A stretch of DNA of 64,000 nt from Streptomyces sp. TLI_105. Lineage in GTDB: Bacteria > Actinomycetota > Actinomycetes > Streptomycetales > Streptomycetaceae. Shown piece after piece: positions 25,796 through 35,429 of the stretch. A program made the translations under genes and the position numbers. The first letter of the stretch is position 1; every line of letters begins with the position of its first letter. The notes under the pieces are model-generated. The model saw nothing but the letters and a program-made list of their open reading frames with translations. It was not told the origin of the DNA and did no database searches. Where the stretch lies: assembly GCF_900105415.1 (NCBI RefSeq), contig NZ_FNSM01000001.1, positions 124,001-188,000 on the forward strand, in the 5' to 3' direction.

Positions 25796-26926
25796 GTGAG
25801 ATACGCGCAGGGTGGCGGGTTGACCGACGCCGGGAGGGCCGCGCGGGAGCGAATCCGGCTGCGGGCCGTGGAATGCTACGAGGGCGGGGAGAAGAACCGG
25901 GAGATCTCAACTGCGCTGCGGGTGTCCGAGCGGTCGGTGGAACGGTGGCGTCAGCAGTGGCGGGAAGCTGGAGCGCCCGGGGTGTGCTCGAAGGGGTCGC
26001 CGGGTCGGCCGAGGCTGAGCGATACGCAAAGGGCCAAGCGGGAGCGCGAGTCGGAACGCGGGCCGCTGGCGCATGGCTGGGCTGGGCTGGGCTGATCAAC
26101 GGTGGATGCTGTCGCGGGTGAAGACGTTGATCGGTCGGTTGTTCCCCTTCTCCTCCACGGTGGAGGGAACCTGGCGACTGCTGAAGCGGCACGGGTGGTC
26201 GTGGCACCAGCCGGCACGCCGGGCGATCGAGCGCGACGATTCGGCGGTCGAGCTGTGGAAGGAGGAGGTCTGGCCGCAGGTAAAAGCGCCGCGGCGGCCC
26301 GTGGAGCCTGGGTCGCCTTCGAGGACGAGGCCGGACAGTCCATGAGACCGCCGCGTGCCAGGGCCTGGGGACGGATCGGCCACACGCCCGTCGTCCGTGT
26401 CCGTGTCCGGGGATCCGGTCGTATTTCGATGGCCGGGATGAGCTGCTTCAAGCAGGGCAGGAGGTCACGGCTGTTCTACGGCTTCCGCGTCTACCGGGGT
26501 CGCAGAAGTGAGCCGAAGGGTCTCGCCTGGCGCGACTACCGCGACCTGATCACGAGGGCGCGCATCCAGCTCGGCGGCCCGATCGTCCTGGTCTGGGACA
26601 ACCTGCGCGCTCACCTGATGTCGCAGATGAGAGCGTTCATCGAGGCGAACGCCGACTGGCTGACCGTCTTCCGGCTTCCTTCGTACGCGCCGGGCCTCCA
26701 CCCGCAGGAAGGCATCTGGGCCCTGGTCAAGACGAACTCGGGTCTCGGCGACTGCGGCAGGGGCTGGTTCACGGGAGGATCCTCTCCCGCCGGACTGCTC
26801 GGCAACACCCACAGGCCCGCGACTCCTGCCAGGCGGCCGGCCCCGACATCACTCCATCAAGTTCGGTACAACCCCGAGAACGCCTGGAACTTCTCCTCGT
26901 GTGTGGCCCTCGACCTGGGCCTGTGA
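25796..26926 (+). pseudogene. IS630-family transposase, frameshifted
   Basis: Three frames give one transposase: MRYAQGGGLTDAGRAARERI and STALRVSERSVERWRQQWRE (helix-turn-helix), then after about 26070 FPFSSTVEGTWRLLKRHGWS, then after about 26290 VAFEDEAGQSMRPPRARAWG (Asp), LVWDNLRAHL (Asp) and PSYAPGLHPQEGIWALVK (Glu). The triad is intact but the gene is broken twice and its C-terminus is scrambled. It differs from the IS630 copy at 118-1244. No clear terminal repeats were found. Confidence 0.78.
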
Positions 26927-26937
26927 CGGGGCCTGTG

Positions 26938-27029
26938 ACGCACCACGTCTGTGCGGCGCCCGTCGTCACACGTGTGGGGCCCTCGGGGCGGCGAACCCGC
27001 CCCGAGGGCCCCGCACAGACGTGGTGCGT
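26938..27029 (-). terminator. Compound inverted repeat after the sorbosone dehydrogenase-like gene
   Basis: A perfect 19-base outer repeat (26938-26956 with 27011-27029) encloses a perfect 16-base hairpin (26976-26991 with 26997-27012). The inner stem lies just past the stop codon at 27031 and is the likely terminator. The outer arms share two bases with the inner one, so the two structures compete. Confidence 0.65.
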
Positions 27030-27030
27030 G

Positions 27031-29163
27031 TCAGTCGGCCGGTGTCAGAGCCACCTCCGCGCTACCCGAAAGGGACGGCAGTCCCGCCGGGGGTGTGTCC
27101 TTGTACGAGGCGTTGAAGACGGCCTTCAGGTTGTCCGTGCCGGCGTGGCCGCCGTCCACGAACGTCCGGAACGAGCCCGAGCAGCCGGTGCTCGACGACA
27201 GCGGGTGCCCGTGTGAGTCGTGGCCGAGGATGAACGAGACGGTGACCTTCGAGCAGTCGACCGGCTGGTCGTCGGTGATGTCGACCTTCCAGGTGACCGT
27301 GTCGCCCCAGTGGAACGCGGTGCCCCCGTGCGGAGCGGGATCGGTGGTGAGGGAGACGACCGGCGCCTTGTTGCCGACGACGACCTGGACGGCGGTGGAG
27401 GCCGAGCGCCCGGTGCTGTCGGTGACCTTCAGGGTGGCTTCGAAGACGCCGTTCGCCGTGAACGTGTGTGTGGGGTCGGCCTGGGTGGAGTCCACGGTGC
27501 CGTCGGCGTCGAAGTCCCACGCGTAGCGGAGCGCGTCCCCGTCGGCGTCCTTCGTGCCGGCGGCGGAGAAGCGTACCGTCAGCGGATTGACGCCGTTGAC
27601 CACGTCCGCGGCGGCCTTGGGTTCCGGCGTGTGGTTGCCTCGGATGTAGTCGATGCGGGAGAGCTGGGCCTCGGGCAGTTCCGCGAAGTAGCCGGTGCCG
27701 TACTCCAGGACGTAGAGCGCGCCGTCGGGGCCGAACTCGGCGTCGATCGGTCCGTCCGTCCGGATCGTGGGAACGGCGTCCTCGATCGCGAGCACCTCGT
27801 TGCGCTTGCCGAGGGTGAGGGTCTTCATCTGGTCGCGGGTCCACTCGTAGAAGAGCGGCTTGCCGTCGAAGGAGGCGGGCCAGCGGTTCTCGGCGGTGTT
27901 GTGCTTGTCGTACCGGTAGGCCGGGCCGCCCATGGGGCCGATGCCGCCCGTGCCGAGCTGCGGGAACTCCGCGGAGGCTTCGTAGCCGTAGACGATCTCG
28001 GCGTCCGTGACCGGCGGCAGCTCGGTCAGGCCGGTGTTGTGGCGCGAGTCGTTGACCGGAGCGGAGCAGTCGAAGGCGCCGGTGGACTTCTGGGTGGCGA
28101 AGTCGTAGTCCTGGTACGGCTGGTCGCGGGTCACGCAGAACGGCCAGCCGTAGTTGGCGGGGCGGTCGATGACCATCCAGCGGCCTTGCCCGGCGGGGCC
28201 CCGGTCCGGGCGGGCGGTGCGGGCGTCGGGCGAGTAGTCGCCGACGTAGACCTCACCGGTCCGCTTGTCCACCCCGAAGCGGAAGGGGTTGCGCAGACCC
28301 ATGGCGTAGATCTCGGGGCGGGTCTTCGGTGTGCCGGGCGCGAAGAGGTTGCCGTCGGGGATCACGTAGCCGCCGTGGCGCTTGACCTTGATGCGGAGCA
28401 CCTTGCCGCGCAGGTCGTCGGTGTTGCCCGAGGTGCGGCGGGCGTCGTAGACGGGGTTGCGGTCGGGGCGGTCGTCGATCGGGGCGTAGCCGTCGGAGGA
28501 GAAGGGGTTGGAGTCGTCACCGGTCGACAGGAACAGGTTGCCCCGGTGGTCGAAGTCGATCTTGCCGCCGACGTGGCAGCAGATGCCGCGGTCGGCGGGG
28601 ATGTCGATGATCTTCTGCTCGGAGCCGTAGTCCAGCTTGTTCCCCGTGAGCTTGAACCGGGAGAGCCGGGTGTAGCCCTTGTACGGGGTGAAGTCGGCGG
28701 GCGTGCCGGTCTGCGGGGCGTCGCCCTCGTTGACGCCCGGGGTGGCCGGGTCGTCCATGGGAGTGGTGAGGCGGGGCGAGTAGTAGAGGTAGACCCAGCG
28801 GTTCCTGGCGAAGTCGGGGTCGACGGCGATGCCCTGGACGCCCTCCTCGTCGTGCTGGTAGAGCCCGGCGGGGCTCTTCTTCATGTCGGCGGCGAGGAAG
28901 TTCACGCCGCTCTTCGGGTCGTGGACGCGGATCTCGCCGGTGCGCGCGGTGTGCAGGACGCGCAGGTCGGGCAGGACGGCGAGGGCCATGGGCTCGCCCG
29001 GCCGGTCGTTGAGCGTGACCTTCTGGAAGGCCGATGCGGCCGACGGTGCCGGTGGGGCAGCGTCCGGCCCGGTGGTGGCCTGCACGGGGGCCAGGGGCAG
29101 CAGCCCGATGGCGCCGGCCAGCGCCGCCGTGCCCAGGAGGGTGACGATCCGTCTGTTGCGCAC
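27031..29163 (-). CDS. Secreted glucose/sorbosone dehydrogenase-like protein with PKD domain
   Basis: 710 residues. A signal peptide (MRNRRIVTLLGTAALAGAIG) leads to a PQQ-dependent-type six-bladed propeller (about 50-520: HDEEGVQGIAVDPDFARNRW, GGKIDFDHRGNLFLSTGDDS, MGLRNPFRFGVDK, DAEFGPDGALYVLEYG), then a PKD domain (about 530-615, RYAWDFDADGTVDS) and a C-terminal beta domain. The GTG at 29163 has AAGGAG six bases upstream. It is the last gene of the long sugar block and acts outside the membrane, probably oxidising a sugar; cofactor and substrate are not shown. Confidence 0.85.
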   Translation of the reverse strand: MRNRRIVTLLGTAALAGAIGLLPLAPVQATTGPDAAPPAPSAASAFQKVTLNDRPGEPMALAVLPDLRVLHTARTGEIRVHDPKSGVNFLAADMKKSPAGLYQHDEEGVQGIAVDPDFARNRWVYLYYSPRLTTPMDDPATPGVNEGDAPQTGTPADFTPYKGYTRLSRFKLTGNKLDYGSEQKIIDIPADRGICCHVGGKIDFDHRGNLFLSTGDDSNPFSSDGYAPIDDRPDRNPVYDARRTSGNTDDLRGKVLRIKVKRHGGYVIPDGNLFAPGTPKTRPEIYAMGLRNPFRFGVDKRTGEVYVGDYSPDARTARPDRGPAGQGRWMVIDRPANYGWPFCVTRDQPYQDYDFATQKSTGAFDCSAPVNDSRHNTGLTELPPVTDAEIVYGYEASAEFPQLGTGGIGPMGGPAYRYDKHNTAENRWPASFDGKPLFYEWTRDQMKTLTLGKRNEVLAIEDAVPTIRTDGPIDAEFGPDGALYVLEYGTGYFAELPEAQLSRIDYIRGNHTPEPKAAADVVNGVNPLTVRFSAAGTKDADGDALRYAWDFDADGTVDSTQADPTHTFTANGVFEATLKVTDSTGRSASTAVQVVVGNKAPVVSLTTDPAPHGGTAFHWGDTVTWKVDITDDQPVDCSKVTVSFILGHDSHGHPLSSSTGCSGSFRTFVDGGHAGTDNLKAVFNASYKDTPPAGLPSLSGSAEVALTPAD

Positions 29164-29204
29164 GCGGAACTCCTTCGCTACTGGTTCGGGACGGTGCGTC
29201 GTGG

Positions 29205-30365
29205 TCAGCGGTGGGCGCGGAGGGCGGCGAGGTTGTCGTAGCCGATGCGGGCGTACTCCAGCGACTGCCCGGGGACGGTGGCGCTCGGGGCGGTGTCCTG
29301 TTCGACCATCGGGTGGTGGCGGTTCTTCGCCCCGACCCGGGTGAAGAAGCGCCGGTAGTCGATGTCGCCGGTGCCGAACGGCACCATGTCGTAGCCCATG
29401 CCGCTCTGCGGATTGATCACGCCGTCCTTGGCGTGGAAGAGCGGGAAGCGGGGCGTGTGGCGGGCCACGAGCCCGGCCGGGTCGAAGATCTGTTCTTGCC
29501 GGGAGCCGTCGTGGGCGGTGTAGGTGTGGAACTTGTACTGGGCCACGTGGGCCCAGAAGACGTCCAGCTCCAGGTAGACGCTTCTGGCGTCGCTGACCTG
29601 CAGGAAGTACTCCAGCTTCCGGATGCCGGAGCTGCGGGTCGGCCGGCCCTGGGCGTCGAGCGGACCGCCGTCGAGGAGGAAGTCGTAGGCGCTGTCGTGG
29701 TTGTGGGTGTAGAGCTTGATCCCTTCCCGGGCGGCGAGGGCGCCCAGGGTGTTCCACTTGTCGGCGGCGACGTCCCAGTCGGCGCGGTAGGGGCTGCCGG
29801 TGGGGTCGCCGCCGGTGCCCATGTGCTCCATGCCGAGGATGTTCGCGATCTCCAGGGCCCGACGGAACGCGTCCAGGTCGGCGGGGGTGAGCGGCCAGGA
29901 GCTCGGGATGAAGCCGTGGCTGCCCTGGGCGCGCAGCCCGTACTCGTCGAGCCAGGAGCGCATCAGCCGCGCGCCCTCGACGGTGCCGAGGTCCGCGCCG
30001 CCGGGGGCGTTGGCGTGCTGACGGTACCCGGCGAACTCCACCTGCCGGTAGCCGTACCGGGCCAGCTGCCGGAACACCTCGCGGAAACCGGACGGCAGGT
30101 CGGAGGCGAGCGGGTCGCGTGCCACCGCGTCCCGGACGGTGTAGAGGATGAGTCCGCGCTTGTCCGGCGGGACGAGGGCGGAGCGGCCGCGGTCGTCGGC
30201 CGTCGCGGGCTCGGTCTGCGCCAGGGCGGGCGAGGAGCCGAAGACGGGGGCGGCGATCGCCACGGCCGCGGTGGCCGTGCAGGTGCTGAGGAAGCGGCGG
30301 CGGCTGACACCGAGCGTGCGGCGCAGCTCGTCGCCGGCGGTGGTCTCTTCGGGGGACACGGTCAC
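29205..30365 (-). CDS. Tat-exported sugar phosphate isomerase/epimerase-like TIM barrel
   Basis: 386 residues. A twin-arginine signal VSRRRFLSTCTATAAVAIAA occupies residues 18-45, so it folds before export. The mature part is a xylose-isomerase-like barrel with probable metal ligands in LYTHNHD, YLELDVFWAH and FHAKDG. GTG at 30365 follows GAAAGAGAG. It lies 41 bases before the next gene (sorbosone-dehydrogenase-like) and both are exported, so they may act on the same extracellular compound. Confidence 0.82.
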   Translation of the reverse strand: MTVSPEETTAGDELRRTLGVSRRRFLSTCTATAAVAIAAPVFGSSPALAQTEPATADDRGRSALVPPDKRGLILYTVRDAVARDPLASDLPSGFREVFRQLARYGYRQVEFAGYRQHANAPGGADLGTVEGARLMRSWLDEYGLRAQGSHGFIPSSWPLTPADLDAFRRALEIANILGMEHMGTGGDPTGSPYRADWDVAADKWNTLGALAAREGIKLYTHNHDSAYDFLLDGGPLDAQGRPTRSSGIRKLEYFLQVSDARSVYLELDVFWAHVAQYKFHTYTAHDGSRQEQIFDPAGLVARHTPRFPLFHAKDGVINPQSGMGYDMVPFGTGDIDYRRFFTRVGAKNRHHPMVEQDTAPSATVPGQSLEYARIGYDNLAALRAHR

Positions 30366-30484
30366 GGCGTTCTCTCTTTCGTTGTGACGGGGGTACGGGT
30401 GCGTCCTGGGGGCCGGAAAGCTCGGGGCCGGGCGGCGGAGCAGGCCGGCAGAGGGCGCGGCGGTCCGGGGAGCGGCGCGCCGGC

Positions 30485-31888
30485 TCAGGCGAGGCCTGCG
30501 AGCCGCAGGAGGAGCGGCTTCACCTCGGTGGCCGCGGTGCGGCCGGGCAGGACGCCGGGGGCGGAGCAGAGGATGAGCGGGCCGTCGGCGTCGCTCGCGG
30601 GCAGCCGGCCGTGGCTGCCGCGGACGGGTGACGGGTCCAGCGGCACGACCGCCACGCGGTAGCGCAGGCCGGCCTTCTTGCGGGCCACGGCGGCCGCGGC
30701 CTTGAGCCGTACGTAGGGGTCCTGGGGGTCCATGAACAGTTCGGCCGGGTCGTAGCCGGGCTTGCGGTGGATCTCGACGAGCCGGGCGAAGTCGGGGGCG
30801 CGCGCGTCGTCCAGCCAGTAGTAGTACGTGAACCAGGCGTCGGGTTCGGCGACGGCGACCAGCTCGCCGGAGCGGGGGTGGTCCAGGCCATGCGCCTTCT
30901 TTCCCTCGTCGTCGAGGAGCCGCTCGACGCCGGGCAGGTTCTGGAGGGCGGCGCGGGTGGCCGCGAGGTCCTCGGGGCGGCGGACGTAGACGTGGGCGAG
31001 CTGGTGGTCGGCGACGGCGAAGGCACGGGAGGCCATCGGGTCGAGGTGCTCCATGCCGTCCTGGGTGTGGACGTCGAGGAGTCCGGCGCGCCGCAGGGCG
31101 CGGTTGATGTCGACGGGGCGGCTGACGCGGGTGATCCCGTACTCGGACAGGGCGACGACCGTGCGGCCCTCGGCACGGGCGTCGTCGAGCAACGGCCCGA
31201 TGACCGCGTCGAGTTCGGCGGCCGCGCGGAGCGAGCGCGGGTCGTCGGGGCCGTACCGCTGGAGGTCGTAGTCGAGATGCGGGAGGTAGCAGAGCGTCAG
31301 GTCGGGGCGGCGGGTGCGCGTGATGTGGCGGGTGACGTCCGCGATCCACCGGCTGGAGGCGAGGGAGGCCCCCGGTCCCCAGAAGTGGAAGAGGGGGAAC
31401 GTGCCGAACTCCGTGGTGAGTTCGTCGTGGAGGGCCGGAGGGCGGGTGTAGCAGTCGGGTTCCTTGCGCCCGTCGGCGTAGTAGACGGGACGGGGGGTGA
31501 CGGTGATGTCGGTGTCGGCGCCCATCGCGTACCACCAACAGATGTTGGCGACGGTGTAACCGGGGTGGACGCGGCGGGCGGCGTCCCAGATCTTGTCGCC
31601 GGCGACCAGGCCGTTGTGCTGGCGCCACAGCAGGACGTCGCCGAGTTCGCGGAAGTACCAGCCGTTGCCGACGATGCCGTGCTCGGCGGGCGGGGTGCCG
31701 GTGAGGAAGGTGGACTGGGCGGCGCAGGTGACGGCGGGCAGCACGGTGGAGAGGGGCGCCCGCGAGCCGGAGTCGGCGAGGGCGCGGAGGCGTGGCATGT
31801 GGTCGAGGAGCCGGGGGGTGAGGCCGACGACGTCGAGGACGAGGAGGGGGGACGGGCGCCCGTCGGCCGGGGGCTTCGCGTCGGTCAC
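30485..31888 (-). CDS. eboF: Alkaline phosphatase/nucleotide pyrophosphatase family protein (EboF-like)
   Basis: 467 residues of the phosphodiesterase/alkaline phosphatase superfamily: LVLDVVGLTPRLLDHMP, TVLPAVTCAAQSTFLTG (catalytic Thr/Ser with the HG metal site at PPAEHGIVGN), YLPHLDYDLQRYGPDD (Asp/His) and VVALSEYGI. Such proteins cleave phosphate mono- or diesters with two metals. No signal peptide. Its ATG overlaps the stop of the upstream gene by 4 bases (ATGA), so it is translationally coupled to the ebo genes; the symbol rests on that context. Confidence 0.78.
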   Translation of the reverse strand: MTDAKPPADGRPSPLLVLDVVGLTPRLLDHMPRLRALADSGSRAPLSTVLPAVTCAAQSTFLTGTPPAEHGIVGNGWYFRELGDVLLWRQHNGLVAGDKIWDAARRVHPGYTVANICWWYAMGADTDITVTPRPVYYADGRKEPDCYTRPPALHDELTTEFGTFPLFHFWGPGASLASSRWIADVTRHITRTRRPDLTLCYLPHLDYDLQRYGPDDPRSLRAAAELDAVIGPLLDDARAEGRTVVALSEYGITRVSRPVDINRALRRAGLLDVHTQDGMEHLDPMASRAFAVADHQLAHVYVRRPEDLAATRAALQNLPGVERLLDDEGKKAHGLDHPRSGELVAVAEPDAWFTYYYWLDDARAPDFARLVEIHRKPGYDPAELFMDPQDPYVRLKAAAAVARKKAGLRYRVAVVPLDPSPVRGSHGRLPASDADGPLILCSAPGVLPGRTAATEVKPLLLRLAGLA

Positions 31889-33054
31889 GGGAGCTCCTTC
31901 AGGCCGAGGTCGGTGAGCAGGTCGCGGGCGAGGGTGAGTTCGGCGGCGATGCCGTCGGCGAGGCGGCCGCGGGTGCGGGGCCGCGCTCCGGGCGGGAGGG
32001 CCTGCCAGGTGTACGTCTCGACCTCCAGGTGGCGGGTGCGGGGGTGGGCGCCGCCGACCAGAAGGTCCAGGGCGTCCTTGAGGACGGGGAGCGTGGAGGT
32101 GAGCGGCGGGGCGGGCGGGGCGTGCAGGGGGACGTGGAAGTGGGCGCGCCAGGGGGCCGTGTCGGGCAGGGTGTTCCCCGCGAGCGCTTCGGGCAGGTCG
32201 TCGGTGCCGCGGAGTCCCGCGGTGGTGGCCGTGCGGGTCTGGTGCAGGAAGCGCGGTTCGGCGAAGGCGGCGAGCGCGGCGCGTACGTCGGGCCGGTGGG
32301 GGTGTTCGGCGTGCAGGGCGGTGGAGAGCTGGGCCTTGGGGACGCCGATGCCGGCGGCGTCGAGCGCGGCGAGCGCCGTGGCCGGGTCCTCGAAGGAGGT
32401 CGCGAGGTGGCAGGTGTCGACGCAGACGCCGACGCGGTCACCGGGCAGGCCGGTGAGCGGTCCGATGGCGTCGGCGGTGGTCTCCACCACGCAGCCCGGT
32501 TCGGGTTCGAGGGCGATGCGGACGGACTTGCCGGTCAGCTCCTCCAGTGCGTCGAGCCGTTCCGTCAGAGTGGTGAGGGCGACTCGGGCGGTGGCGGCGG
32601 CGCGCTCGTCGAAGCCGGTGCGCCAGGCGAGCGGCAGGGTGGAGACGCTTCCCTCGGCGACGTCGTCGGGGAGCAGGGCGGCGAGGAGGCGGGCGAGGTC
32701 GGTGGTGTGGGCGAGGCGCTCCGGCTCGGTCCAGTCGGGGCGGTAGACGCGGTGTTTGACCGCCTCGGCGCCGAAGCCCTCGTAGGGAAAGCCGTTGAGG
32801 GTGACGACTTCGAGGCCTCGGCGGTCCAGCTCGGTCTGGAGCCCGCGCAGCGCCACCGGGTCGTCGACCAGGGCGTGGGCGGCGTCCTTGGCGAGCCAGA
32901 GGCCGATGCCGAGCCGGTCGCGGCCGAGGCGTCGGCGCACCGGCTCGCAGTGGTCGCGGAGCTGGGCGAGGACGCCGTCGAGGGTCTCGGCGGGGTGGAC
33001 GTTGGTGCAGTAGGAGAGGTGGACGAGGGTGCCGTCCGGGTGGCGGAAGCGCAC
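31885..33054 (-). CDS. eboE: EboE-like metabolite traffic protein (TIM barrel)
   Basis: 389 residues, beginning MRFRHPDGTLVHLSYCTNVH PAET, the typical EboE start. A xylose-isomerase-like barrel with IALEPEPGC, VCVDTCHLATSF as likely metal sites. EboE belongs to the ebo cluster, shown in cyanobacteria to help move a scytonemin precursor to the periplasm; its biochemical role is unresolved. It lies 10 bases after the TatD gene and overlaps the phosphatase gene by 4. Confidence 0.82.
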   Translation of the reverse strand: MRFRHPDGTLVHLSYCTNVHPAETLDGVLAQLRDHCEPVRRRLGRDRLGIGLWLAKDAAHALVDDPVALRGLQTELDRRGLEVVTLNGFPYEGFGAEAVKHRVYRPDWTEPERLAHTTDLARLLAALLPDDVAEGSVSTLPLAWRTGFDERAAATARVALTTLTERLDALEELTGKSVRIALEPEPGCVVETTADAIGPLTGLPGDRVGVCVDTCHLATSFEDPATALAALDAAGIGVPKAQLSTALHAEHPHRPDVRAALAAFAEPRFLHQTRTATTAGLRGTDDLPEALAGNTLPDTAPWRAHFHVPLHAPPAPPLTSTLPVLKDALDLLVGGAHPRTRHLEVETYTWQALPPGARPRTRGRLADGIAAELTLARDLLTDLGLKELP

Positions 33055-33064
33055 GGGTCCCTCC

Positions 33065-33913
33065 TCATTCCCCGCCGCGCAGCACGGAATTGCCCTCGTG
33101 CAGGGCGTCCGGGGCGGGGACGTCGAGCTGGAGCCGGCCGCTGAGTCCGTAGAAGGCGACGGGGTTGCGCCACAGGACCCGGTCGACGTCGTCGTCGGTG
33201 AAGCCTGCGGCGAGCATGGCGTCGGCGACCTCGCGGGTCTTCAGCGGATCGCTCCTGCCCCAGTCGGCGGCCGAGTTGACGAGGATCCTCTCGGTGCCGA
33301 AGGTCCGCAGGATGGTCACCATGCGGTCCGTGTCCATCTTGGTGTCGGGGTAGACGGAGAAGCCGAGCCAGCAGCCGCTGTCCGCCGCGGCGGCGACGGT
33401 CGTCTCGTTGAGGTGGTCGAGGAGGGTCCGCTCGACGGGCAGGGCCGACTCGCGGACGACGTCGAGGGTCCGGCGGAGTCCGGCGAGCTTGTCCCGGTGC
33501 GGGGTGTGGACGAGGGCGGGCAGGCCGTGGTCGGCGGCGAGCTGGAGCTGGGCAGCGAGCGCGGTGTCCTCGGCAGGGGTCATCGCGTCGTAACCGAGCT
33601 CGCCGACGGCGACGACGGAGTCCTTGACGAGGTAGCGGGGCAGCTCGTCGAGGACGGGCGTGCAGCGCGGGTCGTTGGCCTCCTTGGGGTTGAGCCCGAT
33701 CGTGCAGTGGTGGGCGATGCCGTACTGGGCGGCGCGGAACGGCTCCCAGCCGAGCAGCGCGTCGAAGTAGTCGAAGAAGCTGGCGGGAGAGGTGCGCGCC
33801 TGACCGAGCCAGAAGGCCGGTTCGACCACGGCGCGGACGCCCGCCGCGTACATCGCCTCGTAGTCGTCGGTGGTGCGCGACGTCATGTGGATGTGCGGCT
33901 CGAAGATGCGCAT
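33065..33913 (-). CDS. eboB: TatD-family metal-dependent hydrolase (EboB-like)
   Basis: 282 residues. An amidohydrolase-type barrel: EPHIHM (His-x-His), VAVGELGYD (Glu), ALVHTPHRDK (His), TLLDHLN, ending with VNSAADWG (Asp). TatD proteins are often nucleases or esterases; in the ebo setting the substrate is unknown. The start ATG shares one base with the stop of the EboA gene (TGATG), so the two are tightly coupled. Confidence 0.82.
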   Translation of the reverse strand: MRIFEPHIHMTSRTTDDYEAMYAAGVRAVVEPAFWLGQARTSPASFFDYFDALLGWEPFRAAQYGIAHHCTIGLNPKEANDPRCTPVLDELPRYLVKDSVVAVGELGYDAMTPAEDTALAAQLQLAADHGLPALVHTPHRDKLAGLRRTLDVVRESALPVERTLLDHLNETTVAAAADSGCWLGFSVYPDTKMDTDRMVTILRTFGTERILVNSAADWGRSDPLKTREVADAMLAAGFTDDDVDRVLWRNPVAFYGLSGRLQLDVPAPDALHEGNSVLRGGE

Positions 33914-34557
33914 CACGGCTCCTCGGTCGGTACGCCGGTCAGGGTCAGGGCGTGGCGGAGATCGCGGGGGACCTCCCGGCCCGCCGCGGTGCGTTCGGCG
34001 GCGTGGGCGGCGAGCATGCGGGCGAGTTCCGCATCGCCGGCGGCCCGCCGCGCCAGGTCGGCCACGGCGCTCAGCGGGACGCCGGTGAAGAGGCACTTCA
34101 GGACGGCGTGACGCCAGACGTGCGGGGCCAGGTGGGCTGCGGCGTAGGGGCCGACGGCGGCGGCGATCAGTCGGGTGTCGTGCGTGCGCAGGGCGTCGTC
34201 CACGAGGGGCGTGGCCTGCGGGCCGTCGACGAGGGAGGGCAAGGCGTGCAGCACCGCGCGGCGCTCGGCGGCGCTGCCTTCCCGGTAGAGGCGGGTCAGC
34301 GTCTCCGTACCGGCCCGGGCCTCGATCAGCAGCAGGGCCCGTACGGCGTCCGCGGCGTCCTGGCCGCAGTGCCGGCCGGCGGTGACGAAGCGCAGCTGCC
34401 AGGCGGGATGCGCGGGGCGGGACGCGGGCGGTGCCTGCGGTGCTGTCGCGGCTCGGGTGGCGTCCGCGAGGGCCTCGGCGAACCAGGCGCGGGCGTGGTC
34501 GTCGGGCAGCCGGGCCGCGATGTCCGCGCGGGTCCGGGACAGTGGTGGCGTCAGCAT
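33913..34557 (-). CDS. eboA: EboA-domain protein
   Basis: 214 residues. A helical, Ala-rich protein with the EboA order: RAWFAEALADATR, AALRFVTAG-like QLRFVTAGRHCGQ, LVDDALRTHDTRLIAAAVGP, and VLKCLFTGVPLSAVADLARR. The fold looks like repeated helices. Function unknown; always found with the other ebo genes. The ATG (34557) overlaps the stop of the upstream gene by 7 bases. Confidence 0.78.
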   Translation of the reverse strand: MLTPPLSRTRADIAARLPDDHARAWFAEALADATRAATAPQAPPASRPAHPAWQLRFVTAGRHCGQDAADAVRALLLIEARAGTETLTRLYREGSAAERRAVLHALPSLVDGPQATPLVDDALRTHDTRLIAAAVGPYAAAHLAPHVWRHAVLKCLFTGVPLSAVADLARRAAGDAELARMLAAHAAERTAAGREVPRDLRHALTLTGVPTEEP

Positions 34558-35429
34558 GCCGGCGCCCCCTTCGCGGCGGCTGCGGCCGCGTCGCGCAGGA
34601 ACGCGGCGGATGCCGCGGCCAGTTGCGGGCCGGCGTGCGAGTGACGGGGCAGTTCGACGACGGTGAGGCCCTGGTAACCGGTGGCCGCGAGGGCGTCGAG
34701 GACGGGCGGGAAATCGATCTCGCCCTCGCCGAACGGCAGGTGCTCGTGCACACCGCGCCGCATGTCCTCGATCTGCACGTGCCGCAGCCAGGGTGCCGCC
34801 GCTCGGACGCACGCGGCGGGCGGCGGCGCCTCCAGACACTGGCAGTGGCCGATGTCGAGGGTGAGGCCGAGGGGCGCGGGGTCGCCGAGTGCGGCGCGCA
34901 GCCGGTGGAAGTCGTCGAGGGTGGCGAGGAGGTGTCCCGGCTCGGGTTCGATCGCGAGCGGCACGCCGGCGTCGGCGGCGGCGTCGAGCACGGGCGCCAG
35001 CGCCTCCGTCAGGCGCCGCCAGGCCGTGGCGTCGTCGGTGCCCGGCGGGGTGACGCCGCTGAAGCAGTGCACGGCGTGCGCCCCGAGGTCCGCCGCGACC
35101 CTGACCGCCGTGAGCAGCAGGCGGCCCCGGGCGGCGCGGTCCCGCGGGTCGGCGTCGAGCAGCGAGGGGCCGTGCTTGCGGCGCGGGTCGAGCACGTACC
35201 GGGCTCCGGTCTCGACGGTCGCGGTGAGTCCGAGCGCGCCGAGCCGGCGGGCGACCCGGGCGGTACGGGCGGCGAGGCCGGGCGCGAGCGGATCCAGGTG
35301 CATGTGGTCGAGCGTGAGCCCGACGCCGTCATAGCCCAGGTCCGCGAGCAGCCCGAGGGCGTCGTCGAGACGGAGGTCGGTGAGCCCGTTGGTGCCGTAC
35401 CCGAGGCGGAGTCGCTGCCGTTCGCTCAT
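34551..35429 (-). CDS. Sugar phosphate isomerase/epimerase-like TIM barrel
   Basis: 292 residues, xylose-isomerase-like: GYGTNGLTDLRLDDAL, LTLDHMHLDPLAPGL, VPLAIEPEPGHLLATL (Glu), LTLDIGHCQC (Asp, His), VQIEDMRRGVHEHLPFG (Glu), VVELPRHSH. The motif set fits a metal-dependent isomerase or epimerase of the cytoplasm. It lies between EboC and EboA with 4- and 7-base overlaps. Substrate unknown; a cyclitol or sugar phosphate is inferred from neighbours. Confidence 0.82.
   Translation of the reverse strand: MSERQRLRLGYGTNGLTDLRLDDALGLLADLGYDGVGLTLDHMHLDPLAPGLAARTARVARRLGALGLTATVETGARYVLDPRRKHGPSLLDADPRDRAARGRLLLTAVRVAADLGAHAVHCFSGVTPPGTDDATAWRRLTEALAPVLDAAADAGVPLAIEPEPGHLLATLDDFHRLRAALGDPAPLGLTLDIGHCQCLEAPPPAACVRAAAPWLRHVQIEDMRRGVHEHLPFGEGEIDFPPVLDALAATGYQGLTVVELPRHSHAGPQLAAASAAFLRDAAAAAAKGAPAC

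Noticed and set aside
25796..26926. Programmed frameshift in the IS630 transposase
   Set aside because: Two shifts plus a scrambled C-terminus and no clear terminal repeats point to decay.
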